NCBI RefSeq assembly: GCF_003589595.1
Contig: NW_020653750.1
Coordinates: forward strand, 6,711,474 to 6,775,473
Source: Hyposmocoma kahamanoa
Lineage: Eukaryota; Arthropoda; Insecta; Lepidoptera; Cosmopterigidae
Direction of reading: 5' to 3'
DNA length: 64,000 nucleotides
Shown: in pieces, positions 1 to 10,230 of the stretch
How the letters are laid out: each line of letters starts with the position of its first letter
Numbering within the stretch: the stretch's first letter is position 1
Notes under the pieces: generated by a model
The model's input: the letters and a program-made list of their open reading frames with translations, nothing else
The model's database searches: none
Told to the model about the DNA's origin: nothing
Position numbers and translations under genes: made by a program

Positions 1-218
1 AAAAAAAAACGAAACGTTACTAAACGTTATAACAAAAGAGTTATAGAATGTTTTTATAATATTGCTAAGGTCATAATAATTTACGTCCCTTTGTTTTCAA
101 AATCGATCAGATTCGAGAAGTGTTGCCTAACGTATAATCACTAAATGTTAAATTTGGCCAAAGAAATATAACAAGCGGCCGTACCACGAAACTGAATGCA
201 TTATACAAAAGTTCGATA

Positions 219-523
219 TTCATGGCGTATTAACAAAAGATCACAAATATATCGCACCAAGTAAAAGCCGCAATGTATTACAAAACATAAGGCATACACT
301 CGGTTGCATTTTGTTTGCATCTCCTGATTACAAAATCACTTGCCCGTGGAAGAAAACGTCACTGTTTACTCGTTTATCCACAGTTATAGTGCTTTTGCAG
401 TTTACATTGGCACAATTATGCATTTTTCGCGTTTTCGATTGGTGTTTATCTACGATAACGGTCGAGCGCGTTCTGAAGTGTAACAGCGGCAAGTAAGTGA
501 ATTTAACTTACTTTGGGCACGAT
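219..523. repeat. Dispersed repeat, copy A (inverted partner at 53984-54262)
   Basis: This segment matches the reverse complement of 53984-54262 over almost its whole length, for example around the motif GGCATACACTCGGTTGCAT and around GTGTTTATCTACGATAACG. The two copies lie about 53.5 kb apart in opposite orientation and carry scattered substitutions and small indels. The open frame at 311-496 lies inside the repeat and has no recognisable domain, so I do not call it a gene. Family unknown. Confidence 0.7.
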
Positions 524-1675
524 AATATATTTGTTAGTAACGATTCGTTTTTTTTTCAATTTTGTAGTATCTATTATCAGTAGTATCTGTAATTTCGATA
601 ATTTTTGTAGCACGTTGCCTCGAATGTCCGAATACAGTGAGCAAATGATATTTTGTCAACAGTAACATTTTCATTTGTCTTGGTATTCATCAATTTGATC
701 AATTACCAACAGAAAACCATCTAGTAAAATTGATTAAGACAGTAGCAAGTTCATTTATTGACGTGCGTATTCATTATTTAAGTTATCGTAGATCTTCTAT
801 TACAAAAAGATGTTATATAATAAGCTCATTTTATTGGAAGGACAATAATTTCAATATTAAAAGTCGATTAAAAATTAAAGTCTTAATTCTTTTAAGTAAT
901 CAACATTTTTTAAAAACAAGTAAAATAAAGGACAAATATCTTATTCTAGTATTTTTCTACTATATTATTATTACGACTACTTGTAATCAACAAATACTTG
1001 AACAAAAATTATTATATTTAGAATCGATTAATTGAATGGAATACGCGTGTTTACGTAAATATCCACAATAAAATCCACACACACAATACACAGGATCTCG
1101 GTGCGTTGTCACAGTCCGTCCTAGCGTCCACATTTACGTAGCAAGTACCCGTGGCATGTAACGGAGTTTCGGTGCGTGTGATATGTCACAAATGTGGACC
1201 CACTTTTATATAGTTTAAATGCAATAGCACAAACGGAACAGAGACAAAGCTTCATAAAACTGCGCTATGACAGGTACACTAATACAAGCTTACCACCAGC
1301 ACCTTAGCACCAGCACCAGCACCAGCGGCTTAGTCGCGAACGGAGGTACGGTAGGACGTTCGGTAACTTTCATTCGATGACTGTGTTCTGAATAACGTTT
1401 GTAGCCTTTGCCGGTCGAGAAGTTCGAGTAATCGTACAGTTTGACGTTCGATTCGGGTGTTGTGAATAAAAATGAAAAGAAATCATACTATATCAAACAA
1501 ATCAAATCGATCGGCAATTGAGTTACCGTAAGGTTCTGAATCGATACCCAGGGCTGCCGGTATACACGTAGCGCATCGTGTTTGTTTGTAATTTTTGGTA
1601 TCTATGTATACGTTGCCCAGTAACAACTTGTTTACGGCCGCTTTCTATATTTGATCCTGAATCTAAGATTGTTTT
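524..1675. other. AT-rich stretch, no gene recognised
   Basis: I see no convincing coding region here. A 101-codon AT-rich frame at 730-1035 has no domain and biased low-complexity composition. A short imperfect CACCAG run occurs near 1297-1325. The right end abuts the Ty3 element. Confidence 0.5.
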
Positions 1676-1677
1676 TG

Positions 1678-1751
1678 TAGCGGATGTTCGGAGGGTTGTT
1701 AGTTGGAGAAGTGAAACGCTCGATGTCTAGCTCGCAACTAACATTTATTTC
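1678..1751 (-). repeat. Partial 3' LTR of the CsRn1-like element
   Basis: About 72 bases match 5276-5348 with three or four differences. Upstream on the - strand the sequence passes directly into integrase coding sequence, so only the R/U5-like part of the LTR survives. The missing part was removed together with the pol 3' end. Confidence 0.75.
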
Positions 1752-1753
1752 AG

Positions 1754-2667
1754 GTGGAGACAGCGGAGGGCGGACCGAGTCGTTGCGCAGGAATACATGA
1801 GTACACGTAGCGAAGACCTTTTGCATGAACAGCTTGCTGGGTGTGATGCTTCGGCTCTGTGTAGGTATCAGCGATGCCATTTTGCCAATTAATTGTCGTA
1901 CGAATTCGCAGTCGTCGTTGTTCGCTTTTGATGGCACGAAGAAGTCGGCCGGCAAACGTTGTGTAGCACCGTACGTCATTAAGGCTGGGCTGAGATTGTT
2001 GTCGGCTCGCAATGCAGTACGTAGGCCCAGTAGTACTGTGGGTAATTCTTGAGCCCATTCTGTCGTCGTGCCTCTTGCCATAAGCGCTGTCTTAACTGTG
2101 TGATGCCATCTCTCGACTTGTCCGTTAGCTTGCGGGTGATACGCGGTAGTACGTAATCGTGTAATGCCGAACTTGTGCATTAATGATTTGAATAGCGCCG
2201 ACTCAAACTGCCGCCTCTGGTCTGTGGTGATGCGGAGCGGGCAGCCGAATCTCGTTATCCAGCCGTCGTACAGCGCTTTCGCGATGACATCGGCGGTGAT
2301 GTCACGGACTGGAACGGCTTCTGGCCACTTGGTGAATCGGTCAATCATCGTTACGCAATAACGGTACTCGCTTGATGACTGCAGGGGTCCGACGATGTCG
2401 AGGTGAATGTGTTCGAATCTCTGCGATTGAGGAAACTCGCCGGCTGGTGTGACCGTGTGACGATGTATTTTGGCGCGCTGGCACGCAATACAGCTTCTTG
2501 CTCAGTTGGCCGTGTATTGATTCATGTGCGGCCAGAAAAATTTTGCTGCTATTTGCTTCCTCGTGGTGCGTACGTCTGGATGGCAGAGATCGTGTTGTGC
2601 TCTGAAGGCAACGAAGCGATATGCAGTTGGCAAATATGGGCGGGGCGTCGATAATGAAATCTCGCAC
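1754..2667 (-). pseudogene. Integrase part of pol (CsRn1-like), frameshifted
   Basis: This is the integrase catalytic core, which inserts retrotransposon cDNA into the genome. In the frame 2348 down to about 1754 the DDE core is recognisable: an Asp at the start (IDRFTKWPEA), the second Asp in TTDQRRQFES and the catalytic Glu in NGQVERWH. The preceding 2667-2341 part is in another frame, so the zinc-binding N-domain (end of the 2502-4292 frame) is separated from the core by frameshifts. The usual glycine after TTDQ is Arg here. After VFLRNDSVRPPLSPP the normal C-terminal domain is missing and LTR sequence follows. It is non-functional as it stands. Confidence 0.82.
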
Positions 2668-4292
2668 GTGATTGGTCGCTGCAGTCCGGGTAGAGTGAGT
2701 TCAGTAAACTTTAAGTTGGGTTTTTTACGTAGCGTCCTCAGTTCTTCGTCTTCATTTTGATCATCAGCCAACTTCATGTAATCGATCACCGAAGGACAAC
2801 TTATCACTTCAACTCGCGATAATGCGTCTGCGACAACGTTATTTTCCCCTTGTATATATTTGATTACAGTGCAGAATTGACTGATAAAGTGCAGCTGCCT
2901 TTCTCTCCGGGGTGTATCGCTGCTGCTGTCTGCCCGCGTCAGCGCATACGGTTTGTGGTCAGTGTAGATGGTGATGTCATTTCCTTCAATTAGCCTTCTG
3001 AAGTGCTTCACAGCTGCGTACATTGCTAATAATTCACGATCGTACCCACTGTAACGTCGCTGGGTGTCGCTCATTGTCTTGGAGAAAAAGGCTAGTGGTT
3101 TCCATGTATTGTCGATCTTTATTTGGAGAACTGCACCGATGCTCCGATCCGAGGCATCGGTCATCATGCAGAGTGGACTGCCAGCGACTGGATGTGATAG
3201 CAGGGTGGCTTCCAATATGCTTTGTCTGCAGTTATTGAAAGCTTGTTCGGCGAGAGGTGTCCAGTCGACGGGGGTTTTGTCGTTCTTCTTTTTGTTGTGC
3301 AGGAACTTATTTAATTCAGTTTGCAGTTCGGCTTGATGGGGTAGGCAGTCTCTGTAGAAGTTCAACATGCCCAGGAAGCGTCTGAGTTCTTGGATGGTCT
3401 GTGGTTTCGGGTAATTTGATATGGCTTCTGTTCTCTCGTCAGTGGGTTTTATGCCGGCTCCTGATACTTCATAACCGAGGAAGTTGATTTTTGTTTTTCC
3501 GAAGTCGCATTTGCTTATATTCAATGTAACACCGTAGTTGTTGAGACGTTCGAGTACTTCTTGAATGTGCAGTTTGTGCTGTTCTTCATTTTCGGAGAAC
3601 ACGAGGACGTCGTCGACGAAGGTGATGCAGCAATTAAGACCTCGTAGTACTTCGTGCATGAAGCGCTGAAACGTTTGACTCGCGTTACGTAAGCCAAACG
3701 TCATGCAGTTGAATTCGAACAGCCCGAACGGTGTTATAATTGCTGTCTTTTCTGCGTCTTCACTCGATATGGGAATCCAGTAGTAAGCCATCTTCAAGTC
3801 GAGTTTGGAAAATATTTTTTTGCCATGAAGTTGATACGTGAAGACCTGAATTCCTGGTATTGGGTATCTGTCGGGTTGCGTTACTGCATTTAGTCTTCTA
3901 TAGTCCCCGCATACACGTAGACTGCCGTCTTTCTTCTTAACAACATGGATCAGGCTGGCCCATGGACTCTTCGATGGACGGCATATCCCCATATCCATCA
4001 TGCGTTCAAACTCGACTTTCGCAGCTTGGTACTTGTCCGGTGGAAGGGGGCGTGGTCTAGCATATAGTGGCGCCCCCGATGTGTCGATGCGATGGACCAC
4101 CTGGTGCTTCGTCGGGCTCTTTAGTAACATGGGTCGCAGAACGTCTGGATATTGCTTCAAAATGTCGTGGTACACGTGATTGCGGTCGATCATGTAATGT
4201 GATCTTGTTGTGGCGTAAAAAATCGGCTCCCAGAATTGAAGTCTTCTCTTCGGCAACGATGAAAGTCCAGCGGAAACAGCGTCGAAGTCCAA
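2502..4292 (-). pseudogene. Reverse transcriptase-RNase H part of pol (CsRn1-like)
   Basis: A 596-codon open frame holds the longest intact piece of the element. Reverse transcriptase occupies about residues 95-275, with LDLKMAYY (first catalytic Asp), CMTFGLRNASQTFQR and the FVDD box at 225-228, a variant of YxDD. RNase H follows, with TDASDRSIGAVLQ from 378, a DRELLAMY helix and YTDHKPYAL near 443, then VVADALSR. The frame ends in the start of the integrase zinc domain (HDLCHPDVRTTRKQ). The true polyprotein begins further upstream in the protease frame. Strand and order agree with Ty3/Gypsy (PR-RT-RH-IN). No inactivating change is visible within RT itself, but the flanks are broken. Confidence 0.9.
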
Positions 4293-4491
4293 GGTTTAGT
4301 GTCAATGTTTCGACGAGAAAGCGTTCGCTACTGTCCACGTCGATGACACATAAGCGGTTGCTTCTGTTGGCTACACCGATTCCCGCTACAGTCGGTGTAG
4401 AATTTAGTTTTCCACCTGCTTCCGTTTTGCACATGGTGATTCGCAGCGTCGTGCTCGGTTGCCAAAACGATGATGGTAATAACATAGCCAC
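4057..4491 (-). pseudogene. Retropepsin region of pol, active site lost
   Basis: The 145-codon frame overlaps the start of the RT frame and the end of gag. The downstream half of a Ty3 protease is clear (LGLRRCFRW, FIVAEEKTSILGADFLRHNKI). The expected D-T/S-G active-site segment is absent: the chain passes from RFLVETLTL directly into NLGLRR, which looks like an internal deletion just after the first residues of the site. Family knowledge says the Asp is essential for polyprotein processing, so this copy could not mature its own proteins. Confidence 0.7.
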
Positions 4492-5241
4492 TCGCCATTT
4501 TCCATGTTAGAGCTACGCCTGGCGGATGACCGTGATCGTGAACGGCGCCGTGGGTTGTAAGGTTTACGGTGTCTTGAAGTGTCTCTCGTTCTACGTAGCT
4601 CAGCAATCTCGAGTGTTATACGTTCTACTTGCTTGGAGAGTACGTCGATGTGCACGTTTGCGGTCATTGGTGACGAGTGGGTTGGCGATGGCGTGATGGT
4701 GCTTGACATTGCGCTGGCCGGTGTGAATGGGCGATTGATCGCTGCGATGGTTGGTGGCTCTGTATATTCCCTCATCTTATCTGCCATGACAGCTAGAGTA
4801 TCCAGAGACGATTCGGTGTTGATTCATCCACAGCACCTTGAGCGCATCGTCCGTTGCGTATGTTCCGCCCAGTTCTCTCATTCGCCTCAGTAGCTGCGTG
4901 GGCTTCTGGTCACCCAGCTCGAGTCCGCTAACAAGCCTCTGGAATTGTTGATCTTCAGATTCTTCATACACGGACAGTAGCCGCGTTTTTAAAGCAGTGT
5001 ACTTCCCGTGCGGTGGAGGTCTCAAAATTAAGTCGCCGATTTGTTGAATGTCCGACGGTTGTAGTACGCCTAAAACGTAGCGATATTTTTGTTCGTTGCT
5101 TGTTTTTAACGGTTCAACAAGAGCTTCAAATTGTGCGAACCATAGTCGCGGATGTTCGCGCCAAAAGGGTAATATTCTGGACTGGATTGAGACTGCAGCC
5201 ATGTCGAATGAGGGTTCGGTAGGTTTGTCTTCATTCTCCAT
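4404..5241 (-). pseudogene. gag of the CsRn1-like element, frameshifted
   Basis: The ATG at 5241 lies about 7 bases after the primer site and opens a 154-codon frame typical of arthropod CsRn1-like Gag (FWREHPRLWFAQFEA, QLLRRMRELGG). A frameshift near 4780 moves coding into the 4787-4404 frame. That frame ends in an Arg/Ser-rich stretch followed by a zinc-binding motif reading C-YYHHRFG-ARRC-PC. This is the CHCC arrangement known for CsRn1 elements rather than the common CCHC knuckle. Gag would form the intracellular particle. It is split here and not translatable as one chain. Confidence 0.75.
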
Positions 5242-5247
5242 TTTCGC

Positions 5248-5268
5248 TTCAAAATCACGTCGGGGTCA
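5248..5268 (-). promoter_or_regulatory. Primer-binding site, tRNA-Trp type
   Basis: Read on the - strand, the segment starts TGACCCCGACGTGATTT and lies just inside the 5' LTR and just upstream of gag. It matches the complement of the 3' end of eukaryotic tRNA-Trp, the primer used by CsRn1-clade elements. The usual leading TGG is altered. Confidence 0.7.
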
Positions 5269-5275
5269 CTACTTT

Positions 5276-5521
5276 AGCGGATGCTCGGAGGGTTGTTAGT
5301 TGGAGAAGTGAAACGCTCGATGTCTCGCTCGCAATTAACATTTATTTCGAAATCAGCCCCTACCTTTATACAAAATTTATAAAATATAACGTACTCCCCA
5401 AACATAAGTTGGAGAGAGAGAGAGAGAGAGAGAGAAACTATATATGTGCCTCTCGCTCTCGCTCACACGTAAATACATCGCGCGCGCGGGCCGCCAGCCA
5501 GTCGGCGCTCAGTCGACGACA
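5276..5521 (-). repeat. 5' LTR of the CsRn1-like element (outer end approximate)
   Basis: The inner part (5276-5348) matches the partial 3' LTR. The outer part has no second copy to compare with. It contains a (GA)n run at about 5412-5434 and GC-rich sequence. The end at 5521 was chosen only because ACA there would give a TGT start on the - strand. Confidence 0.5.
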
Positions 5522-5544
5522 GGAGTGGTTGTAGCAGTAGGGCG

Positions 5545-5761
5545 AGGAGAGCTCCTTTTAAAATTTGGTGTAAAACGAGGTCAAATTACAGAATTAAACA
5601 CTTTTAATATTGGTAGTGACATACTAAAACGTATGCAAAATTGTAAATTTCATGTGCCATGTACTTTTCCATTGGATTGTTTAAAAATACTTTACGATAG
5701 ATTTAGAATACAGGTACCATTCAATTTAAAGGCACAACAAATTATTGAAAAACAAAAATGA
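5545..5761 (+). CDS. Possible 3'-terminal exon of an unidentified gene
   Basis: An open frame next to the Ty3 element ends in a TGA at 5759-5761, followed 30 bases later by AATAAA (5792-5797), as at a real 3' end. The peptide is non-repetitive and protein-like (KFGVKRGQITELNTFNIGS, FHVPCTFPLDCLKILYDRF, ending QQIIEKQK). I do not recognise the family. A splice acceptor could be the AG at 5590-5591 or one nearer 5545, so the start is uncertain. The retroelement lies immediately upstream and may have broken the gene. It could equally be part of an unrecognised mobile element. Confidence 0.35.
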
Positions 5762-6296
5762 TAAAAAAAATATTTAGAATAAGCCATTTGTAATAAAATA
5801 TGCTATCAAACGATAAAGTTTTGTTTATTTAATTTTATTCTCTTGTGCCAACCCTACCAAAATAGGTATAAATTTTGCACGCTGTATGAAGCTTTGTTCT
5901 CTGTTTCTTTTTTTTACTCATGTGGCAATAGCCCCAGACCGCAACAACAACTGTTTTACAAACTTTCTTGATTAAATTAAAATAAAACTACTAAAATAAA
6001 ATGAAAATGCAAAAAAATTTGGTAAAAGGAAAACCTGGTGATTGTGAAAGACATACAGCCCCATACCTTTCACAATAATTATTAACATTGAAATGGTACC
6101 TAGTACTACTATGTATTCTGAATGCTTTTTAATAAGAAAAGGTCTTTCCTGAAAATCTTCTTGTGGTCCGTGATATTGTTAAAAATGAACAGCTTTGTCG
6201 AACGAACGGAGTCCTTTTCTTAATTTCTTTTATTTATTTCGATAAATATAAAACAAAGTTTGTATTTTACAAAAATATAATCTGTGTATATATATA
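5762..6296. other. AT-rich stretch, no gene recognised
   Basis: Apart from the AATAAA at 5792-5797 I see no feature. The sequence is AT-rich with stops in all frames. Confidence 0.4.
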
Positions 6297-6416
6297 GGAA
6301 ATGAAACTATTTTTCCGGATAACCTTGTTTTGTATATTTGTTTTTTCAAACAAACCTCGTTTTGTTTGAAAAAACAAATATACGCGATTTAAATCCGGAA
6401 AAATAGTTTCATTTCC
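6297..6416. repeat. Long palindrome of a foldback/TIR repeat family
   Basis: The left arm begins GGAAATGAAACTATTTTTCC and the right arm ends with its reverse complement. The arms include the shared block around TTTGTTTTTTCAAACAAAC, giving a near-continuous hairpin of about 60 bp per arm. Immediately after it (6417-6452) comes the terminal motif GTGTAACCATCGCGAAAACC, also found at the right end of the 7936-8295 copy and, inverted, at the left end of the 31651 copy. Confidence 0.8.
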
Positions 6417-6452
6417 TATGTGTAACCATCGCGAAAACCTAAGAACTCGATG

Positions 6453-7935
6453 TGTATATATATGTCTGTCTGTATGCTCAGTAGCATTCACTTGTAATGA
6501 ACATTCAAAATCAAATGAGAAAGCATTCACGAGCATTTGAACGAGTGAGGAATCTATTCATTTTGAACATTCTATACCAGAATCGGTAACATTTGTATAA
6601 GACTAATAACACGTGTAGAATATTGACTCGCCGTAGATTTGCAGGTTTACGGGGGATGGACCAAGTCATTTTGGTTCTTCCGGTTGCGCTCTTGCAGCGT
6701 CATCATTTCTTCCACCGAACATTAGAGTTCTTGTGAAGCTCGACATATCGCTATCGAATGACCATTACAAGCGACTGCACTTGATAGGATAAACCTTAAA
6801 GAAATTCTGTTTTTATAGATTCTTAGCCAGCTACGCTCAATATGGGATTTGGCTGATATATTAAACGCTGCACAAATATTGTGGCTCTGCTATGTCTTCT
6901 GCTTTGTCTTCTTTACGATCATAAGGTTCAAGATAGTTATAGTACGTGTATTCACTTTTTTTATTATATATTATTACAATTCAAAAGCACTAAAACAAAA
7001 CTTTCCAGTATAACATAACTACGTTTCTCTATATAAGTACCGCTTATTCGTTGTACAAAATGTTTTCCTTGTGTAGTGTGTGATTATTTATGTGATTATA
7101 TATTATGGGTTACAAATTGGGTTACAATAATTTAGAAAAAGTTGACAAAATGGATACTGGACGATAATTGGAAATATTGTAGCCCATGCCTCATCACCCT
7201 TTTTATAAATTGGGACAATTCGAGCTTTTTTCCATTGGGTCGTAAAAACGCCGTCTCACATGGAGCGGTTGAAAATTAAGGCAAGGGGCTTGACAAGTTT
7301 GGAGCCACAAGTTTTAGTAAACAATGGTTAATATGTTTTAAAATGATTAATATGTTTTAAAATATATTTTTCCGTAACATTATTTAAATAAGTAATGTAC
7401 GACAAATCGTGTAGTACCATTACCTTTTTTTTTGGTCTGAAATAAAAAGTTAGGTGCACTAGTCCATCGTCAGTTCGAATTTCAAAAACCCTTTCCAGGC
7501 TAGCGTGCAAAAAACACTTTTGCGCGCAGGTTTCTAATGAGAAAGAAAGCCTTTCCGAGCTAATGAGGTGACAACGATAGTTTTTTAAAGTTTGATATAT
7601 GTATATATTAATTGTTCCATCTATATTTAGTTGATCTATGGATAAATTATAAATTAGCTGTATTCAAGGTAACACTATCTTTATGTTTAAGCATACTGAA
7701 TTAATGTTTGGTATTCAAAAATAATATTTCATCCTCTTTTTTTATTATTGATCTTTTCTTTTAATGATTGATGACATTTATAACCAGTACAACTTTTGAT
7801 ATTGATCTCGTAATAAATCTTGGTTGCGCCCTATACTCAGTAGGTTAGGTTAGGTTAGTATATGAAATGCTGAAACCAATTTACTTGAGTTTCCGAACAT
7901 GTTTTCTGGTCAAATGATATTATAATTAATATAAG
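6453..7935. other. Non-coding, AT-rich, no gene recognised
   Basis: No convincing exon was seen. The 7328-7510 frame on the - strand has no domain. A TAGGTTAGGTTAGGTTAG run at about 7847-7858 resembles the insect telomere-type TTAGG repeat but is only three units long. Confidence 0.4.
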
Positions 7936-8295
7936 TAACTATTTTTCCGGATTTAAATCGCGTATATTTGTTTTTTCAAACAAACCGACGTTTCGGGCCC
8001 TTTACAGGTCCCATGGTCACGGTTGACTGAGGTGGTACATTCTTCAACCAGTTATGTCTAATATTGATGCAAACCACCCTATTTTTTCACTATAGTTACA
8101 ATAGTTATTAATTAAATACCTTATTTTTAATTTTACAAAGAAAACATTGCAATTTACGCTTCATTAAGTTTTACAAATTATTTTATTGAATGAATTTTTA
8201 TAAAGTTCAGTTTATTATTAATTAATAATAGAAATTAGAATAAATTAAAACATATTCCTATGTGTAACAATCGCGAAAACCTAGGAACTCGATAT
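7936..8295. repeat. TIR repeat family, right-hand part
   Basis: It shares AACTATTTTTCCGGATTTAA, the block around ACGTTTCGGGCCCTTTACAG and a long AT-rich interior with 31651-31895 plus 32389-32445. It ends with CCTATGTGTAACAATCGCG and GAACTCGATA, the inverse of the left terminus at 31651. The left terminal repeat is missing here, so the copy is truncated. No coding capacity; a non-autonomous element is likely. Confidence 0.7.
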
Positions 8296-9123
8296 AATAT
8301 TAGTATATAAATATAATCAACATTTACTTAGTTTTAAAAATAAGTATCTAAATTTTACTTTTAATGCTCATTTGTCTTAGTTTTGAGGCCCAACATAAAA
8401 CTATCAAAGTTAATTTATACAAATCAAATATTCTTTGCGTAGCTCAGAACAGATTAAAATATTCATCAATTTATTAAATCTCGGAGAAAGAGGATCAATC
8501 ATTAATAAAGATGACCGTTTAGATTTTTGTCTGCTGCTTTTGCAAATTTAAAAAATCATTTAAATGTATGCTTTTTTAAATAATCCCGATTGTTGGATAC
8601 CTACTATTTAAAGTATAGACATTGCCATGTATAATTATTATGTTGCCAGTCATATAATATGTTTAAACGATAATTTTGGGTGGCACAAGTGATTGATAAA
8701 TTCTATTTTATTTTTTTATGAATTCGCCGTAATTTTATATACAAAAAAATATATGATAGTACTATCATTGCGCCCAAGTTTATGCAAGAAAAAATGGATC
8801 CCTTGGAATCCCTACCAAATCCCTTGGATTTGATGTTTTTACAATTTAACGATATTATTATTCCTTTTTTATTAGAGTTAGGGTGGGTGCGTAATCTTAG
8901 ATGGTTTAAAAAAAATTAAAATCCAATAAGGCGAGTTACAATCGAATAAGAATAAAGAATAAAAATCTTTAATGTCCTATCCAAAAATTGGGTAAGGAGT
9001 AGACGACATTGATCAAAAATCTAGAGTTTGGGCATGATTCAACACACACTCTAAAATTATTAAGACCACGTGTTTAATTGACAAACTCCTTACCAGCTAA
9101 AAATTGTTTTCTTTGTGTTCCAG

Positions 9124-9306
9124 TTTTTTGGATGCGTAATTGTTTCGGCGTTCTTTTGGGCGATAGTAGGTATCACAACGGTTGTTTTATTTGTCATCAG
9201 CGATATTGGTTACGACTTCATTGACATACATTTACCAAGAGTGATTTCCGGTATATTGGCCAATCACACACGTTTGTTTGGTTCTAAAATAAATATTACT
9301 TTTGAT
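9124..9306 (+). CDS. Candidate host exon A (membrane segment plus ectodomain)
   Basis: The 61-codon exon is bounded by a strong acceptor (CTTTGTGTTCCAG at 9111-9123) and a GTAAGT donor at 9307, both in phase 0. The peptide begins with a hydrophobic transmembrane segment (GCVIVSAFFWAIVGITTVVL) and continues into a polar stretch with two N-glycosylation sequons (NHT and NIT), as expected for an extracellular loop. It can be joined in phase to exon B at 15227. I cannot assign a family. DC-STAMP-like or another multi-pass protein was considered, without a diagnostic motif. The phase-0 start implies upstream exons outside or undetected in the window. Confidence 0.55.
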
Positions 9307-10078
9307 GTAAGTATTGAAAAGTATTAAAATATATCAGGTATTACATTCGTATAGTACGTAAAATGACACCAAAACGAAAAAACATTTTTTATGAGGGGTC
9401 TAGTTTACCCCTATTGTTTACGTTGAAGTAGAAACACGCTAGTTAATACTGAACAACTATAATAGTTAATGCATAACTATTTAAAAAAATATTCTCAAGG
9501 CGAGTCATCGGAGGAGAAGCGGGATAAACTGTTTTGCTATTATCAAATGGTTTAGGTATTTACAATTAAATAACGGTCTTATAAAAAATTTGCAATACAC
9601 CTAAGGATGTTGTCTAAAGAATGTGCTAGTTCGTTACACGATAGAATATACTTTACTCGATCATATAAAATCCCGAAAAGTCTAAAAGGAATTATTTAAG
9701 AATAAAAATGTTCAACTTGCATACATTTTTTATATATTTCTCTTTAAACACTACAGAGAACCTGCTAAATTTTGGTTTTCCACATGTCTTCAACGGATTG
9801 ATGTCTTCAATTAAATTCACATTTATCAACGTCGGGTCTGTGTCAATTTTTCTGCGCCTGTTCTTATTTTATTTATATTAACTTTAAACGCGCAAATTGC
9901 GGGACGGCGGCCCCCACTTCTCAATGTTCACGTTGAAGTACCTCGCCTTAAAATGATGTAATTTGACACTAAGTGGACGAGGGCGGAGGTGGTGAATCAA
10001 TTTCTGCCCAGAAAATGTTTCTCGTTTATATGTATAAAATAACTAAGTTCAAAACGAACATCGATACATATTATTTTT
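9307..10078. other. Intronic, nothing recognised
   Basis: AT-rich sequence downstream of exon A. No repeat or gene was recognised apart from a small GC-rich patch near 9898-9925. Confidence 0.4.
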
Positions 10079-10230
10079 AACCGACTTCAAAAAGGAGGGA
10101 GTTCTCAATTCGATTGTATTTTTTTGAGTATATATTACGCGATGAACCGATTTCGATTATTCTTTTTTGTTGGAAAGAGGGTACTATAGCATGGGAACGT
10201 AGCTTGGGTAGCGTAGCGAGAGGTAGTTTA
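10079..10230. repeat. Dispersed repeat 'ACCGACTTCAAAAA' family
   Basis: Starts AACCGACTTCAAAAAGGAGG and contains TTCTTTTTTGTTGGAAAGAG. The same blocks occur in the same order at 36654-36840. The left edge is sharp in both copies, so this is a dispersed non-coding repeat. Confidence 0.65.

Larger units (their letters stand above)
1676..5521 (-). mobile_element. Ty3/Gypsy retrotransposon, CsRn1-like, degraded
   Basis: A - strand element reads gag, protease, reverse transcriptase, RNase H and integrase from high to low coordinates. A roughly 72-bp direct repeat, beginning TAGCGGATG and containing GAAACGCTCGATGTCT, is present at both ends (about 1678-1751 and 5276-5348), marking LTR sequence. 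At the downstream end the integrase frame runs straight into the LTR copy, so the 3' end of pol and part of the 3' LTR are deleted. A tRNA-Trp-type primer site follows the 5' LTR, and the Gag has a CHCC-type zinc motif. Both are known traits of the CsRn1 clade. The outer limit near 5521 and any target-site duplication are not resolved. Confidence 0.85.

Noticed and set aside
311..496. 61-codon + frame considered as a gene
   Set aside because: It lies wholly in a dispersed repeat (inverse copy at 53984-54262) whose other copy does not keep the frame.
730..1035. 101-codon AT-rich frame
   Set aside because: Low-complexity composition, no domain and no splice or polyadenylation context.
4067..4510. 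147-codon + frame
   Set aside because: Antisense shadow of the Ty3 protease/gag region.
7847..7858. Telomere-type TTAGG repeats
   Set aside because: Only three degenerate units; insect telomeric tracts are long.
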